64,000 bases of DNA. Source: Lacrimispora sphenoides JCM 1415 (GTDB lineage: Bacteria > Bacillota > Clostridia > Lachnospirales > Lachnospiraceae). The position numbers were made by a program, and so were the translations under genes. Location of the stretch: the NCBI RefSeq assembly GCF_900105615.1, contig NZ_LT630003.1:1116001-1180000 (forward strand). The letters run 5' to 3'. The notes beneath the pieces were generated by a model that saw only the letters and a program-made list of their open reading frames with translations, was not told where the DNA came from and ran no database searches. Below, piece after piece: positions 1-8,119 of the stretch (positions within the stretch are counted from its first letter, which is position 1; every line of letters begins with the position of its first letter).

Positions 1-1
1 G

Positions 2-397
2 AAATACGACCCTTGCTGCCAGGCATACGAGGTCAAGGACATATTGAGATATACTTATACAGCTCCAGCAGAAGAGCTTGCGGAGAAGGTTTTAATAGCC
101 ATGGAACTTTATTGGGAAGCAGGCTTTCATACGGTTGAAATTAAAAATTACTGGCTTGACAGGCAGAGTCCTTATAAGGGGATCAACACCACCTTATATT
201 CGCCTTATGGCCAGATTTTTGAATTACAGTATCATACACCGGAAAGCTTTTCTATAAAAAATGGGCAAATGCATGAATTATACGAAAGGCAAAGGCCGAT
301 CAAGGACATGAGCAGCAAAGAGTACTTAGAGCTGAGGGATCAGATGATTAAGCTGTCCAATGCCATGGAGATTCCCAGGGGAATCGAACGGGTGTAG
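2..397 (+). CDS. RelA/SpoT-like domain protein, C-terminal part (5' end outside window)
   Basis: The reading frame is open from base 2 and enters from outside the window, so the apparent TTG start at 44 is internal. The visible 131 residues carry a KDILRYTYT segment, then YKGINTTLYSPYGQIFELQY and a HTPESF...MHELYE block. This resembles the second half of the RelA/SpoT nucleotidyltransferase fold as found in stand-alone or phage/toxin-associated members, where a Gly-Ile-Asn strand is followed by an E-x-Q strand and a His-containing helix. It ends in a short helix with no TGS or ACT domain, so it is not a full-length Rel. The substrate (GTP/ATP alarmone synthesis or another nucleotidyl transfer) cannot be told from this fragment. 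The assignment is by motif only. Confidence 0.5.
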   Translation, partial: KYDPCCQAYEVKDILRYTYTAPAEELAEKVLIAMELYWEAGFHTVEIKNYWLDRQSPYKGINTTLYSPYGQIFELQYHTPESFSIKNGQMHELYERQRPIKDMSSKEYLELRDQMIKLSNAMEIPRGIERV

Positions 398-503
398 AAT
401 CTTACAGGCAGTGTGGGCACAAAAGTTTTTTGGACATGGAATGGAAGTTTAAAAATAGGTTATGATATTAAGAAAATTCACAAAATTTTCAAAGTTTTCC
501 GGG

Positions 504-532
504 TTGCAAACCGGAAAAAATGGTGATATACT
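504..532 (+). promoter_or_regulatory. Promoter of the marR-ABC exporter operon
   Basis: A -35 box TTGCAA (504-509) and a -10 box TATACT (527-532) are separated by 17 bp, a good sigma-A promoter. The predicted start lies at about 539, just before the palindrome at 543-556. Confidence 0.7.
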
Positions 533-542
533 GCTACATAGT

Positions 543-556
543 TAATTAGCTAATTA
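543..556. promoter_or_regulatory. Perfect 14-bp palindrome, probable MarR operator
   Basis: TAATTAGCTAATTA is a perfect palindrome lying at about +4 to +17 of the predicted transcript and 33 bp before the marR start codon. MarR-family dimers typically bind such AT-rich palindromes over their own promoters, so autorepression relieved by a ligand is the likely mechanism (inference). Confidence 0.65.
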
Positions 557-589
557 TTAGGAAGCTAACAGAAAGGGGAATATTTGCAA

Positions 590-1093
590 ATGAAACCAAT
601 GTGCCCGTTCCGGGATAAGGGACTGAAGGGAGATTTTTCACCGGCCCACGGCGTGATGGTAAGATATATGAGGATTATGAAGCTGCACCGGTATATTTTG
701 GATGAACGTCTGAAGGAGACAGGGGTATACCGCAGCCAGCATCAGATTCTTATGATGCTGGCTGATCATTCCAATGTATCCCAGAAGGAGATTGCAGAAC
801 GCCTTTATGTGTCCACTGCCACCATAGCGGTATCGGTAAAGAAGCTGGAAAAAGGTGGGTATATCACCCGGGCGGTGGATCAGGAGGATAACCGGATGAA
901 TAAGCTTTGTCTGACGGAGAAGGGAAAACACACGGTAAAGCATAGCCGGGAATTTTTTCACAATGTAGAAGAACGGATGTTCCGTGACTTTTCTGCGGAA
1001 GAAATGGCTGCTATGGGGCAATTCCTGGACCGCGTATATGATAATTTATCTCATCTTCCCTTGGAAAAGGACACAACAGAAAGAGAGGATTAA
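590..1093 (+). CDS. MarR family transcriptional regulator
   Basis: A 167-residue winged-helix protein. The central part reads as a MarR DNA-binding domain: a helix-turn-helix SQKEIAERLYVSTATIAVSV followed by a wing with the typical D-x-R-M-N/K-x-x LT-x-x-G pattern (QEDNRMNKLCLTEKGK). The ATG at 590 is preferred because GAAAGGGG at 571-578 sits 11 bases upstream; a TTG six bases earlier is possible. It is the first gene of an operon with two ABC exporter half-transporters and has a palindrome over its promoter, so it probably represses the exporter until a toxic compound binds. The ligand cannot be predicted. Confidence 0.9.
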   Translation: MKPMCPFRDKGLKGDFSPAHGVMVRYMRIMKLHRYILDERLKETGVYRSQHQILMMLADHSNVSQKEIAERLYVSTATIAVSVKKLEKGGYITRAVDQEDNRMNKLCLTEKGKHTVKHSREFFHNVEERMFRDFSAEEMAAMGQFLDRVYDNLSHLPLEKDTTERED

Positions 1094-1097
1094 TAAC

Positions 1098-2837
1098 TTG
1101 AAACGATATTGGAAATATATCAGGCCGTATCTGGGAGCCTTTATACTGGCGCCCCTTTTAATGTTAACGGAAGTATTTGGTGAGATCATGCTTCCCAGGC
1201 TGACGTCCTTGATCATTAACAACGGAGTTGCCACAAGAGATGTAGAATACATTTTAAAAATGGGAGGCAGAATGGTTGGAATCGCTGTTGTAATGGCAGC
1301 GGGAGGAATCGGAGCATCCTATTTTTCCTCCAAAGCATCTATTTGCTTCAGCACAGATTTGAGAAAGGATGTATTTCATAAAGTTCAGCAGTTTTCCTTT
1401 AAGAATATTGATGATTTCAGCACAGGGTCATTGGTCACCAGGCTGACAAATGATATCCAGCAGATTCAGAATGTGGTCATGATGAGCCTGCGTCTGCTGT
1501 TTAGGGCTCCTGGACTGCTGATCGGCGGCCTTATTATGGCCTATCTCATGAACCGCCAGCTGATGGTGATACTTCTGGTGGTGATTCCTTTGCTGATCTT
1601 TGGTATCTTTTTGATTTTAAAGGCGGCATTTCCGCGCTTTGAGGTAATGCAGAAGAAGATCGACCGCTTAAACTCCGGTGTGCAGGAGGCTTTGACCAAT
1701 GTGCGCGTCATAAAATCCTTTGTCAGGGAAGATTTTGAGGAAAAGAAATTTCAGGCAACTAACCGGGATCTAAAGGAAGGCAGCCTTGATGCCATGAAGA
1801 TTGTTATAATCAGTATGCCGGTGATGATGCTTGCCATGAATGTCACGACCCTTGCAGTGGTCTGGTATGGGGGCAATCTCATTATCGCAGGTAAGATGCC
1901 TATCGGTGATCTAACAGCGTTTACCACTTACATCGTACAGATCCTCATGTCCCTGATGCTGTTATCCATGGTATTTTTACAGGCTTCAAGGGCCATGGCG
2001 TCCTTAAGGCGTGTCAGAGAGGTTTTGGATACAGAGATCTATTTGACAGATGAACATGCTTCTGAACTATCAGCCCAGGTTACAAGCGGTAAGGTGGAAT
2101 TTCGTAATGTTTCCTTCCAGTATGTAAAGGGAATGGATGAAATGGTCTTAAAACACATTAATTTTACTGCAGAGCCTGGAGAAACCATTGGAATCATTGG
2201 TTCTACTGGAAGCGGAAAGACTTCACTCGTGCAGATGATCCCCCGTCTTTATGATGCGGATGAAGGACAAGTTCTGGTGGATGGTATTGATGTAAGGGAT
2301 TATTCCATCAGGAACCTTCGGGAAGGTGTCGGAATGGTTTTACAGAAGAATGTCCTTTTTTCAGGAACCATTGAAGAAAATCTCCGCTGGGGTGATGAGA
2401 ATGCCACCATGGAAGAAATCATCCTCATGGCGGAAAGTGCTCAGGCCGATGGCTTTGTTTCTAATTTTAAGGATGGATATGACACGGATTTGGGCCAGGG
2501 TGGTTCCAATGTATCCGGCGGTCAGAAGCAAAGACTTTGCATTGCCAGGGCTCTTTTAAAGAAGCCGAAAATACTGATTTTAGATGACAGCACCTCTGCT
2601 GTGGACACGGCAACCGAAGCCCGTATCCGCCAATGCTTCCAGACGACCCTGAAAGATACTACCAAATTCATCATTGCCCAGCGGATCGGATCCGTGGAAG
2701 GCTCGGATAAGATCATTGTGCTTGATGACGGTCAGATCGTAGGTATGGGATCCCATGAAGAACTGATGGAGTCCTGTGAGGCTTATCAGGAAATTTACTA
2801 TTCCCAGAGAGATTTGGATAAGGAGGCAGGTGCATAA
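1098..2837 (+). CDS. ABC exporter half-transporter with degenerate nucleotide-binding site
   Basis: A 579-residue protein with an N-terminal six-helix ABC exporter domain (about residues 15-320) and a C-terminal ATPase domain. Walker A is GSTGSGKTS and the signature is the canonical VSGGQ. Walker B is followed by Asp (ILILDDSTSAVD) where the catalytic Glu is expected, and the switch His is Gln (IIAQR). This is the usual partner with the non-hydrolytic site in heterodimeric exporters such as BmrC/BmrD, LmrC/LmrD or TM287/TM288. Translation most likely starts at the TTG at 1098: AGAGAGGA lies 8 bases upstream and the product then has normal length. The gap to marR is four bases and the next gene overlaps by one base, so the three genes form one operon. 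Confidence 0.9.
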   Translation: MKRYWKYIRPYLGAFILAPLLMLTEVFGEIMLPRLTSLIINNGVATRDVEYILKMGGRMVGIAVVMAAGGIGASYFSSKASICFSTDLRKDVFHKVQQFSFKNIDDFSTGSLVTRLTNDIQQIQNVVMMSLRLLFRAPGLLIGGLIMAYLMNRQLMVILLVVIPLLIFGIFLILKAAFPRFEVMQKKIDRLNSGVQEALTNVRVIKSFVREDFEEKKFQATNRDLKEGSLDAMKIVIISMPVMMLAMNVTTLAVVWYGGNLIIAGKMPIGDLTAFTTYIVQILMSLMLLSMVFLQASRAMASLRRVREVLDTEIYLTDEHASELSAQVTSGKVEFRNVSFQYVKGMDEMVLKHINFTAEPGETIGIIGSTGSGKTSLVQMIPRLYDADEGQVLVDGIDVRDYSIRNLREGVGMVLQKNVLFSGTIEENLRWGDENATMEEIILMAESAQADGFVSNFKDGYDTDLGQGGSNVSGGQKQRLCIARALLKKPKILILDDSTSAVDTATEARIRQCFQTTLKDTTKFIIAQRIGSVEGSDKIIVLDDGQIVGMGSHEELMESCEAYQEIYYSQRDLDKEAGA

Positions 2838-4708
2838 TGGATGAGCAAAAGAAAATAAAAAGCTTAAAAAGGCGTTATAGCCGGTCTTCCCAGCCAGTCA
2901 AGAACCATGGGCCCATGGGCGGGAATGGAGGCGGCCGGCAGATCAAGGGCCGCCTACCGAAAAATGCCAAGGAAACCATCCGGCGCCTTATGTCTTATTT
3001 AAATGAATATAAGCTTTACATGGGAGCGGCGTTTGTCTGTGTCATTGTCGGTACGCTTGCGACGTTAGCCGGTTCTTATATGTTAAGGCCAATTATAAAT
3101 CAATATATTGCACCTCCCGGAGGCGGGATGGGGAGTGTGTCAGGCCTTGCAAAAGGCATTGCGGCAATGGCTGCCGTTTTTCTCATCGGTGTTATTGCTA
3201 ACTATGCCCAATCCAGAATCATGCTGACGGTTGCGCAAAATGCCCTCCAAAAGATCAGGGATGATTTATTCAGCAAAATTCAGACACTGCCGGTACGGTT
3301 TTATGACACCAATAATACCGGTGATCTGATGAGCCGGTTCAGCAATGATGTGGATACCATCGGACAGATGCTGAGCAGCACCCTGGTCCAGCTTTTTACC
3401 GGAGTCTTAAGCATTATAGGTACCCTGGCGCTTATGATATATACAAATATCTGGCTGACTCTGGTGACCATAATCATGATTCCAGTTATGATGAGGGTAG
3501 GCGGCTTTGTGGCGTCAAGAAGCCAGAAGTTTTTCTCCGCTCAGCAAAGCTCCCTTGGCGCTGTAAACGGATATATAGAAGAAATGATCAGCGGCCAGAA
3601 GGTTGTAAAGGTGTTCTGCCATGAAGACGTGGCAGAAGAAGAATTCGAAATCCTCAATGAGGATCTAAGGAACAACATGATCCACGCACAGTTTTTCGGT
3701 GGCGTGATGATGCCGGTCATGGGAAATTTAAGCCAGCTGAACTATATTCTGACTGCATGCATCGGAGGACTTCTCTGTGTGCTCCGAGGCTTTGACGTGG
3801 GCGGACTGACCGTATTCTTAAGCTTTTCCAGGCAATTCGGCCGTCCGATCAACGAGATGTCCATGCAGGTGACCAATGTATTCTCCGCCATTGCAGGAGC
3901 AGAACGGGTATTTGCTGTTATGGATGAGGAGCCGGAGCCTGCAGATGACGAAGATGCGGCAGAGCTTGATCCGATGAACGGATATGTGGAATTAGACCAT
4001 GTGACCTTTGGCTATGACCCGGACAAAGTGATTTTAAAGGATCTAAGTCTTTATGCAAAGCCTGGGCAAAAGATCGCCTTTGTGGGTTCTACCGGAGCAG
4101 GAAAAACCACGATCACAAATCTTCTGAACCGTTTCTACGATATTCAGGGCGGTGAAATTACCATTGACGGAGTGGATATCCGTCACATTAAACGGAAAAA
4201 CCTGCGCCATAATATTGCCATGGTCCTTCAGGATACCCATTTGTTTACTGGAACCGTTATGGAAAACATCCGTTACGGAAGGCTTGATGCGACGGATGAA
4301 GGGGTGATCCAGGCGGCAAAGACTGCCTCCGCTTATTCCTTTATCATGAGACTGCCTGCCGGCTTTGATACGCTGCTGGAAGGTGACGGGGCCAACTTAA
4401 GCCAGGGGGAGAGACAGCTTTTAAACATCGCCAGGGCAGCGATTTCAAAGACACCGGTTCTGATTCTTGATGAAGCGACCAGCTCCGTGGATACCAGAAC
4501 GGAAAAGCATATTGAACGGGGCATGGACCGCCTCATGGCGAACCGTACTACGTTTGTGATTGCCCACCGCCTGTCTACGGTGCGCAATGCCAATGCCATT
4601 ATGGTTTTGGAAAACGGTGAGATTATTGAGCGGGGAGATCATGAGGATTTACTGAAACAAAAAGGCAGGTATTATCAGCTCTATACCGGGGCAGTGGAAC
4701 TGGATTAA
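2837..4708 (+). CDS. ABC exporter half-transporter with catalytic nucleotide-binding site
   Basis: A 623-residue partner of the preceding gene, overlapping its stop codon (TAATG). A basic, glycine-rich N-terminal tail of about 45 residues precedes the membrane domain. The ATPase domain has Walker A GSTGAGKTT, a full Walker B with catalytic Glu (LILDEATSSVD) and the switch His (VIAHRLSTV). Its signature is LSQGE, weaker than the partner's LSGGQ type. Thus its Walker motifs pair with the partner's canonical signature to make the single active site, as expected for a heterodimeric multidrug exporter. The likely role is drug, bile-salt or peptide efflux under MarR control; the substrate is unknown. 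No clear intrinsic terminator follows directly. Confidence 0.9.
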   Translation: MDEQKKIKSLKRRYSRSSQPVKNHGPMGGNGGGRQIKGRLPKNAKETIRRLMSYLNEYKLYMGAAFVCVIVGTLATLAGSYMLRPIINQYIAPPGGGMGSVSGLAKGIAAMAAVFLIGVIANYAQSRIMLTVAQNALQKIRDDLFSKIQTLPVRFYDTNNTGDLMSRFSNDVDTIGQMLSSTLVQLFTGVLSIIGTLALMIYTNIWLTLVTIIMIPVMMRVGGFVASRSQKFFSAQQSSLGAVNGYIEEMISGQKVVKVFCHEDVAEEEFEILNEDLRNNMIHAQFFGGVMMPVMGNLSQLNYILTACIGGLLCVLRGFDVGGLTVFLSFSRQFGRPINEMSMQVTNVFSAIAGAERVFAVMDEEPEPADDEDAAELDPMNGYVELDHVTFGYDPDKVILKDLSLYAKPGQKIAFVGSTGAGKTTITNLLNRFYDIQGGEITIDGVDIRHIKRKNLRHNIAMVLQDTHLFTGTVMENIRYGRLDATDEGVIQAAKTASAYSFIMRLPAGFDTLLEGDGANLSQGERQLLNIARAAISKTPVLILDEATSSVDTRTEKHIERGMDRLMANRTTFVIAHRLSTVRNANAIMVLENGEIIERGDHEDLLKQKGRYYQLYTGAVELD

Positions 4709-4796
4709 ACAAAAACCCCGGTCTGCATACCTTAAGGGGAGCATTGGAAAAAACGGCAGTCACGGAGCCATTCGTGATTTCGTTATCACAATGCTT

Positions 4797-4831
4797 CCTT
4801 TTATTTATTAAAATTTCTAATAAATAAAAGG
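4797..4831. repeat. Perfect 14-bp inverted repeat in the exporter-rnf gap
   Basis: CCTTTTATTTATTA (4797-4810) and its exact complement (4818-4831) flank a 7-base loop. The stem is AT-rich and is not followed by a run of T on the + strand. It could act as a weak terminator, an operator or an RNA stability element. The rest of the 529-bp gap between 4709 and 5237 holds the rnf promoter and one more inverted repeat; no credible gene was seen. Confidence 0.6.
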
Positions 4832-5099
4832 GGAGAACCATGATATTACTTCATAGAACCAGGAGAAGGGTCTTTTTATATATAAAAAAATTAACAAAAA
4901 TATAACAAAAATTTAACGAGGAATAGTGTACAGAATTAAAAATACTGTTGAAAAATGGCTGATAATCTGGAATTTTAAAAAAAATGAAGAAATAAATGTA
5001 TTTTTACAAAAACATACCAGAGCTGCTTATAATAAAGTTGTTATTTATTTAACAAAAATTGAAGTCAGGGACCAGCTTACGTTCCTGCAAATAAGGCAA

Positions 5100-5125
5100 A
5101 TTGTATATAAAACACAGTATACAAT
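5100..5125. repeat. 8-bp inverted repeat upstream of the rnf promoter
   Basis: ATTGTATA (5100-5107) and TATACAAT (5118-5125) are separated by 10 bases and lie 14 bp upstream of the rnf -35 box. The position suits an activator or repressor site, but the sequence does not match the Rex consensus (TTGTTAAN4TTAACAA). Function is inferred from position only. Confidence 0.4.
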
Positions 5126-5138
5126 ATGTATTTATGCA

Positions 5139-5167
5139 TTGTTTCGGTTACTAAATTATGATATACT
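5139..5167 (+). promoter_or_regulatory. rnf operon promoter
   Basis: TTGTTT (5139-5144) and TATACT (5162-5167) have 17-bp spacing. A TG one base before the -10 box makes it an extended -10 promoter, in keeping with high expression of a core energy complex. Confidence 0.7.
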
Positions 5168-5237
5168 GTTTCAGGTGGCAAAATGTTGAAATTTTGCTAG
5201 GAGAGATAAAGAATTGTAGAGAAAGAGGGTTAGTTAA

Positions 5238-6560
5238 ATGGGTCTGGCTACATTTAAAGGCGGCATTCATCCTTATGAAGGAAAAGAATTGTCGGAAAAT
5301 AAACCTGTACAAGTGCTGCAGCCAAAAGGCGAGATGGTGTTCCCCTTATCCCAGCATATCGGTGCGCCGGCGAAGCCTTTGGTGGCGGCAGGTGATCAGG
5401 TGCTGGTTGGACAGAAGATCGGAGAGCCGGGAGGCTTTATTTCTGCATGCGTGATCAGCTCTGTTTCAGGAACGGTAAAAACCATTGAACCAAGAATGGT
5501 TGCAAACGGCTCTATGGTTCCGTCTGTTATCATTGAAAACGACGGAAAGTATCAGGCGGTGGAAGGATTTGGCAAAGAGCGGGATCCAAAGACCTTATCA
5601 AAGGAAGAGATCAGGAATCTTGTAAAAGAAGCAGGAGTTGTAGGTCTTGGCGGCGCCGGATTTCCCACTCATGTGAAGCTGACGCCAAAGGATGAATCAA
5701 AGATCGATACGATCATTGTCAACGGTGCGGAGTGCGAGCCGTACTTAACTTCTGATTACCGGATGATGTTAGAAGAGCCGGAGAGCATCATAAAAGGGCT
5801 TAACATAATCCTTCAGCTGTTTGACAATGCAAAGGGCGTGATCGGCATTGAGAGCAACAAACCGGAAGCGATCAAGCTCATGACAGAGCTTGTAAAGGAT
5901 GAACCAAGGATTACTGTCTGTCCTTTACAGACCAAATATCCCCAGGGCGGTGAGCGTACTCTGATCTATGCCGTAACAGGAAGAAAGATCAATTCCACCA
6001 TGCTTCCGGCAGATGCAGGATGTATGGTAGACAATGTGGATACGGTGATTTCTATTTATAATGCGGTCGCAAAGGGCATTCCTTTGATCCGCCGTATCAT
6101 TACGGTGACCGGTGATGCGATAGCAAATCCACAGAACTATAATGTTCGGACCGGGACCAGCTACACCGAGCTTATCGAGGCTTCCGGCGGTTTTAAGACG
6201 GAACCGGAAAAGGTGATTTCCGGAGGTCCTATGATGGGGCAGGCTATGTTTAACTTTGATATTCCTGTCACAAAGACCTCCTCTGCCCTTACCTGTCTGA
6301 CAATAGACGAGGTGGCAGGTAATGCGCCTTCTGCCTGCATCCGCTGCGGAAGATGCGTTAAGGTATGTCCGGGCAATATTGTTCCGCAGATGATCATGGA
6401 TGCGGCGGAACGGTCTGACCTGGAGCGGTTTGTAAAATTAAACGGCATGGAATGCTGCGAATGCGGCTGCTGTGCATATATTTGTCCGGCCAGAAGACCT
6501 CTTACCCAGGCATTTAAAGAAATGCGCAAAGAAGTTGCGGCAAGCAGAAAGAAAGCGTAG
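5238..6560 (+). CDS. rnfC: Rnf complex subunit RnfC (electron transport complex)
   Basis: A 440-residue peripheral subunit of the ion-translocating ferredoxin:NAD+ oxidoreductase. The N terminus has the RnfC barrel-sandwich region (TFKGGIHP...SGTVKTI). The middle has the NADH/FMN-binding Rossmann region with GLGGAGFPTHVK and GAECEPYLTSDYRMM, shared with NuoF-like proteins. Two 4Fe-4S motifs follow near the C terminus, CIRCGRCVKVCP (about residues 367-378) and CCECGCCAYICP. RnfC is the site where NAD+ is reduced. It is the first gene of rnfCDGEAB, with AGAGGG eight bases before the ATG and an 11-base gap to rnfD. Length and motif order are normal. Confidence 0.96.
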   Translation: MGLATFKGGIHPYEGKELSENKPVQVLQPKGEMVFPLSQHIGAPAKPLVAAGDQVLVGQKIGEPGGFISACVISSVSGTVKTIEPRMVANGSMVPSVIIENDGKYQAVEGFGKERDPKTLSKEEIRNLVKEAGVVGLGGAGFPTHVKLTPKDESKIDTIIVNGAECEPYLTSDYRMMLEEPESIIKGLNIILQLFDNAKGVIGIESNKPEAIKLMTELVKDEPRITVCPLQTKYPQGGERTLIYAVTGRKINSTMLPADAGCMVDNVDTVISIYNAVAKGIPLIRRIITVTGDAIANPQNYNVRTGTSYTELIEASGGFKTEPEKVISGGPMMGQAMFNFDIPVTKTSSALTCLTIDEVAGNAPSACIRCGRCVKVCPGNIVPQMIMDAAERSDLERFVKLNGMECCECGCCAYICPARRPLTQAFKEMRKEVAASRKKA

Positions 6561-6571
6561 GAGGAGGAAGC

Positions 6572-7495
6572 ATGAGTAAATTGTTAAACGTATCATCATC
6601 ACCTCATGTCAGGGATCAGGTTACAACACAGAATATTATGCTGGATGTTGCCATTGCCATGATTCCTGCGTCTGCGTATGGTGTATATCAGTTCGGGGTG
6701 AAAGCAGCGCTGATTTTGCTGATCAGTGTGTTATCCTGTGTTCTTAGTGAATATGTATTTGAATCCCTTATGGGAAAACCCATTACCGTGAGCGATGGAA
6801 GTGCCCTGGTGACCGGAATGATCCTGGGCCTTAACATGCCTCCGGCCATTCCTTTATGGATTCCGTTTCTGGGAGGTGTATTTGCCATTATCGTGGTAAA
6901 GCAGCTCTACGGCGGCCTGGGACAGAACTTTATGAACCCGGCCCTGGCGGCAAGATGTTTCCTGCTTATTTCTTTTGCAGGCAAGATGACTGACTTTACA
7001 TATCGTGACGCAGTTTCAGGCGCTACTCCCCTTGCTGCATTAAAGGCGGGAGAAGCAGTTGATCTAACATCCATGTTTATCGGGAAAATTTCAGGAACCA
7101 TTGGTGAGGTATCTGTGATTGCCCTGCTTTTGGGTGCAGCTTACCTTTTGTTCAGAAAAGTGATTTCCATAAAGATCCCGGCAGCTTATCTGATCACTTT
7201 TGCAGCATTTGTATTTATTTTCGGCCAGCATGATCTCATGTTCGTGCTGACTCATTTATGCGGCGGCGGTCTTATCTTTGGTGCATTCTTCATGGCTACC
7301 GATTATGTGACCAGCCCCATCACTCCAAAGGGACAGATCCTTTTCGGCGTTCTTTTAGGCGTGCTGACCGGATTATTCCGTCTTTTCGGCGGTTCTGCGG
7401 AAGGCGTTTCCTATGCCATCATCATCGGCAACATTCTGGTGCCTCTGATTGAGAAGATCTCTATTCCGGTAGCATTTGGAAAGGAGGGAAAGTAA
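6572..7495 (+). CDS. rnfD: Rnf complex subunit RnfD
   Basis: A 307-residue integral membrane subunit with about nine or ten hydrophobic helices. The periplasm-side loop carries SGATPL, whose Thr (about residue 152) is the expected covalent FMN attachment site by analogy with RnfD/NqrB. The N-terminal SSSPHVRDQVTTQNIM is typical of the family. RnfD transfers electrons across the membrane and is thought to take part in Na+ or H+ translocation. It is preceded by GGAGGAGG and followed after one base by the rnfG start codon, so expression is tightly coupled. Confidence 0.95.
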   Translation: MSKLLNVSSSPHVRDQVTTQNIMLDVAIAMIPASAYGVYQFGVKAALILLISVLSCVLSEYVFESLMGKPITVSDGSALVTGMILGLNMPPAIPLWIPFLGGVFAIIVVKQLYGGLGQNFMNPALAARCFLLISFAGKMTDFTYRDAVSGATPLAALKAGEAVDLTSMFIGKISGTIGEVSVIALLLGAAYLLFRKVISIKIPAAYLITFAAFVFIFGQHDLMFVLTHLCGGGLIFGAFFMATDYVTSPITPKGQILFGVLLGVLTGLFRLFGGSAEGVSYAIIIGNILVPLIEKISIPVAFGKEGK

Positions 7496-7496
7496 G

Positions 7497-8108
7497 ATGA
7501 AAAACGGCGGATACATGAAGGACGCATTGATTTTATTTGTGATCACTCTGATTTCCGGCTTTTTGCTGGGCGGCGCTTATCAGATTACAAAGGATCCCAT
7601 TGATAAGGCAACTGAGGCTGCCAATCTGGCGGCATATAAGAAGGTATTTCCGGAGGCGGCTGATTTTACATCGGATGAAAAGATGGAAACGGCTGTGGAA
7701 GCCTGCAATACAGAACTGCTTTCCCAGAATTTTGGAAAAGTCGGTGTGGACAATGCGTTTCAGGCAGTGGATGGAAGCGGGAGTGTCCTGGGTTATGTAA
7801 TTACTGCTCATTCCGATGACAGTTACAGCGGAGTCGTAGAGATTTCCGTTGGTATCAAAGAAGATGGAACCATTAACGGCATTGAATTCCTGGCAATCAG
7901 CGATACCCCGGGTCTTGGCCTAAAGGCAAAGGAACCGGCATTTAAGGGGCAGTATGCAGGAAAGAACAAGGAATCCCTTACTGTTACGAAATCCGGCAAT
8001 GCCGGTGATGGAGAGATCAATGCCATCAGCGGTGCAACCATTACATCAAGCGCAGTAACCAATGCAGTCAATGCCGCATTGTATTACGTGCACAATATTG
8101 ACCGTTAG
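7497..8108 (+). CDS. rnfG: Rnf complex subunit RnfG (covalent flavoprotein)
   Basis: A 203-residue subunit with one N-terminal membrane anchor (about residues 8-28) and an extracytoplasmic FMN-binding domain. The motif SGATITSS (Thr about residue 181) is the covalent FMN site of RnfG/NqrC proteins. The start at 7497 has AAGGAGGG upstream and lies one base after the rnfD stop; an upstream in-frame start inside rnfD is unlikely. The conserved DTPGLG segment before the FMN motif is also present. It passes electrons between RnfD and the other membrane subunits. Confidence 0.95.
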   Translation: MKNGGYMKDALILFVITLISGFLLGGAYQITKDPIDKATEAANLAAYKKVFPEAADFTSDEKMETAVEACNTELLSQNFGKVGVDNAFQAVDGSGSVLGYVITAHSDDSYSGVVEISVGIKEDGTINGIEFLAISDTPGLGLKAKEPAFKGQYAGKNKESLTVTKSGNAGDGEINAISGATITSSAVTNAVNAALYYVHNIDR

Positions 8109-8119
8109 GAGGTGGGAAG

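Noticed and set aside
44..397. Complete small gene starting at TTG 44
   Set aside because: The frame is open to the left edge and the upstream residues fit the RelA/SpoT-like fold, so the gene is a 5'-truncated one.
5100..5125. Rex (NADH-responsive) operator at rnf
   Set aside because: The repeat ATTGTATA-N10-TATACAAT does not match the Rex consensus in sequence or spacing.
4926..5189. Open frame of 87 codons before rnf
   Set aside because: It overlaps the rnf promoter, is rich in codons typical of AT-rich non-coding DNA and has no ribosome site or family signal.
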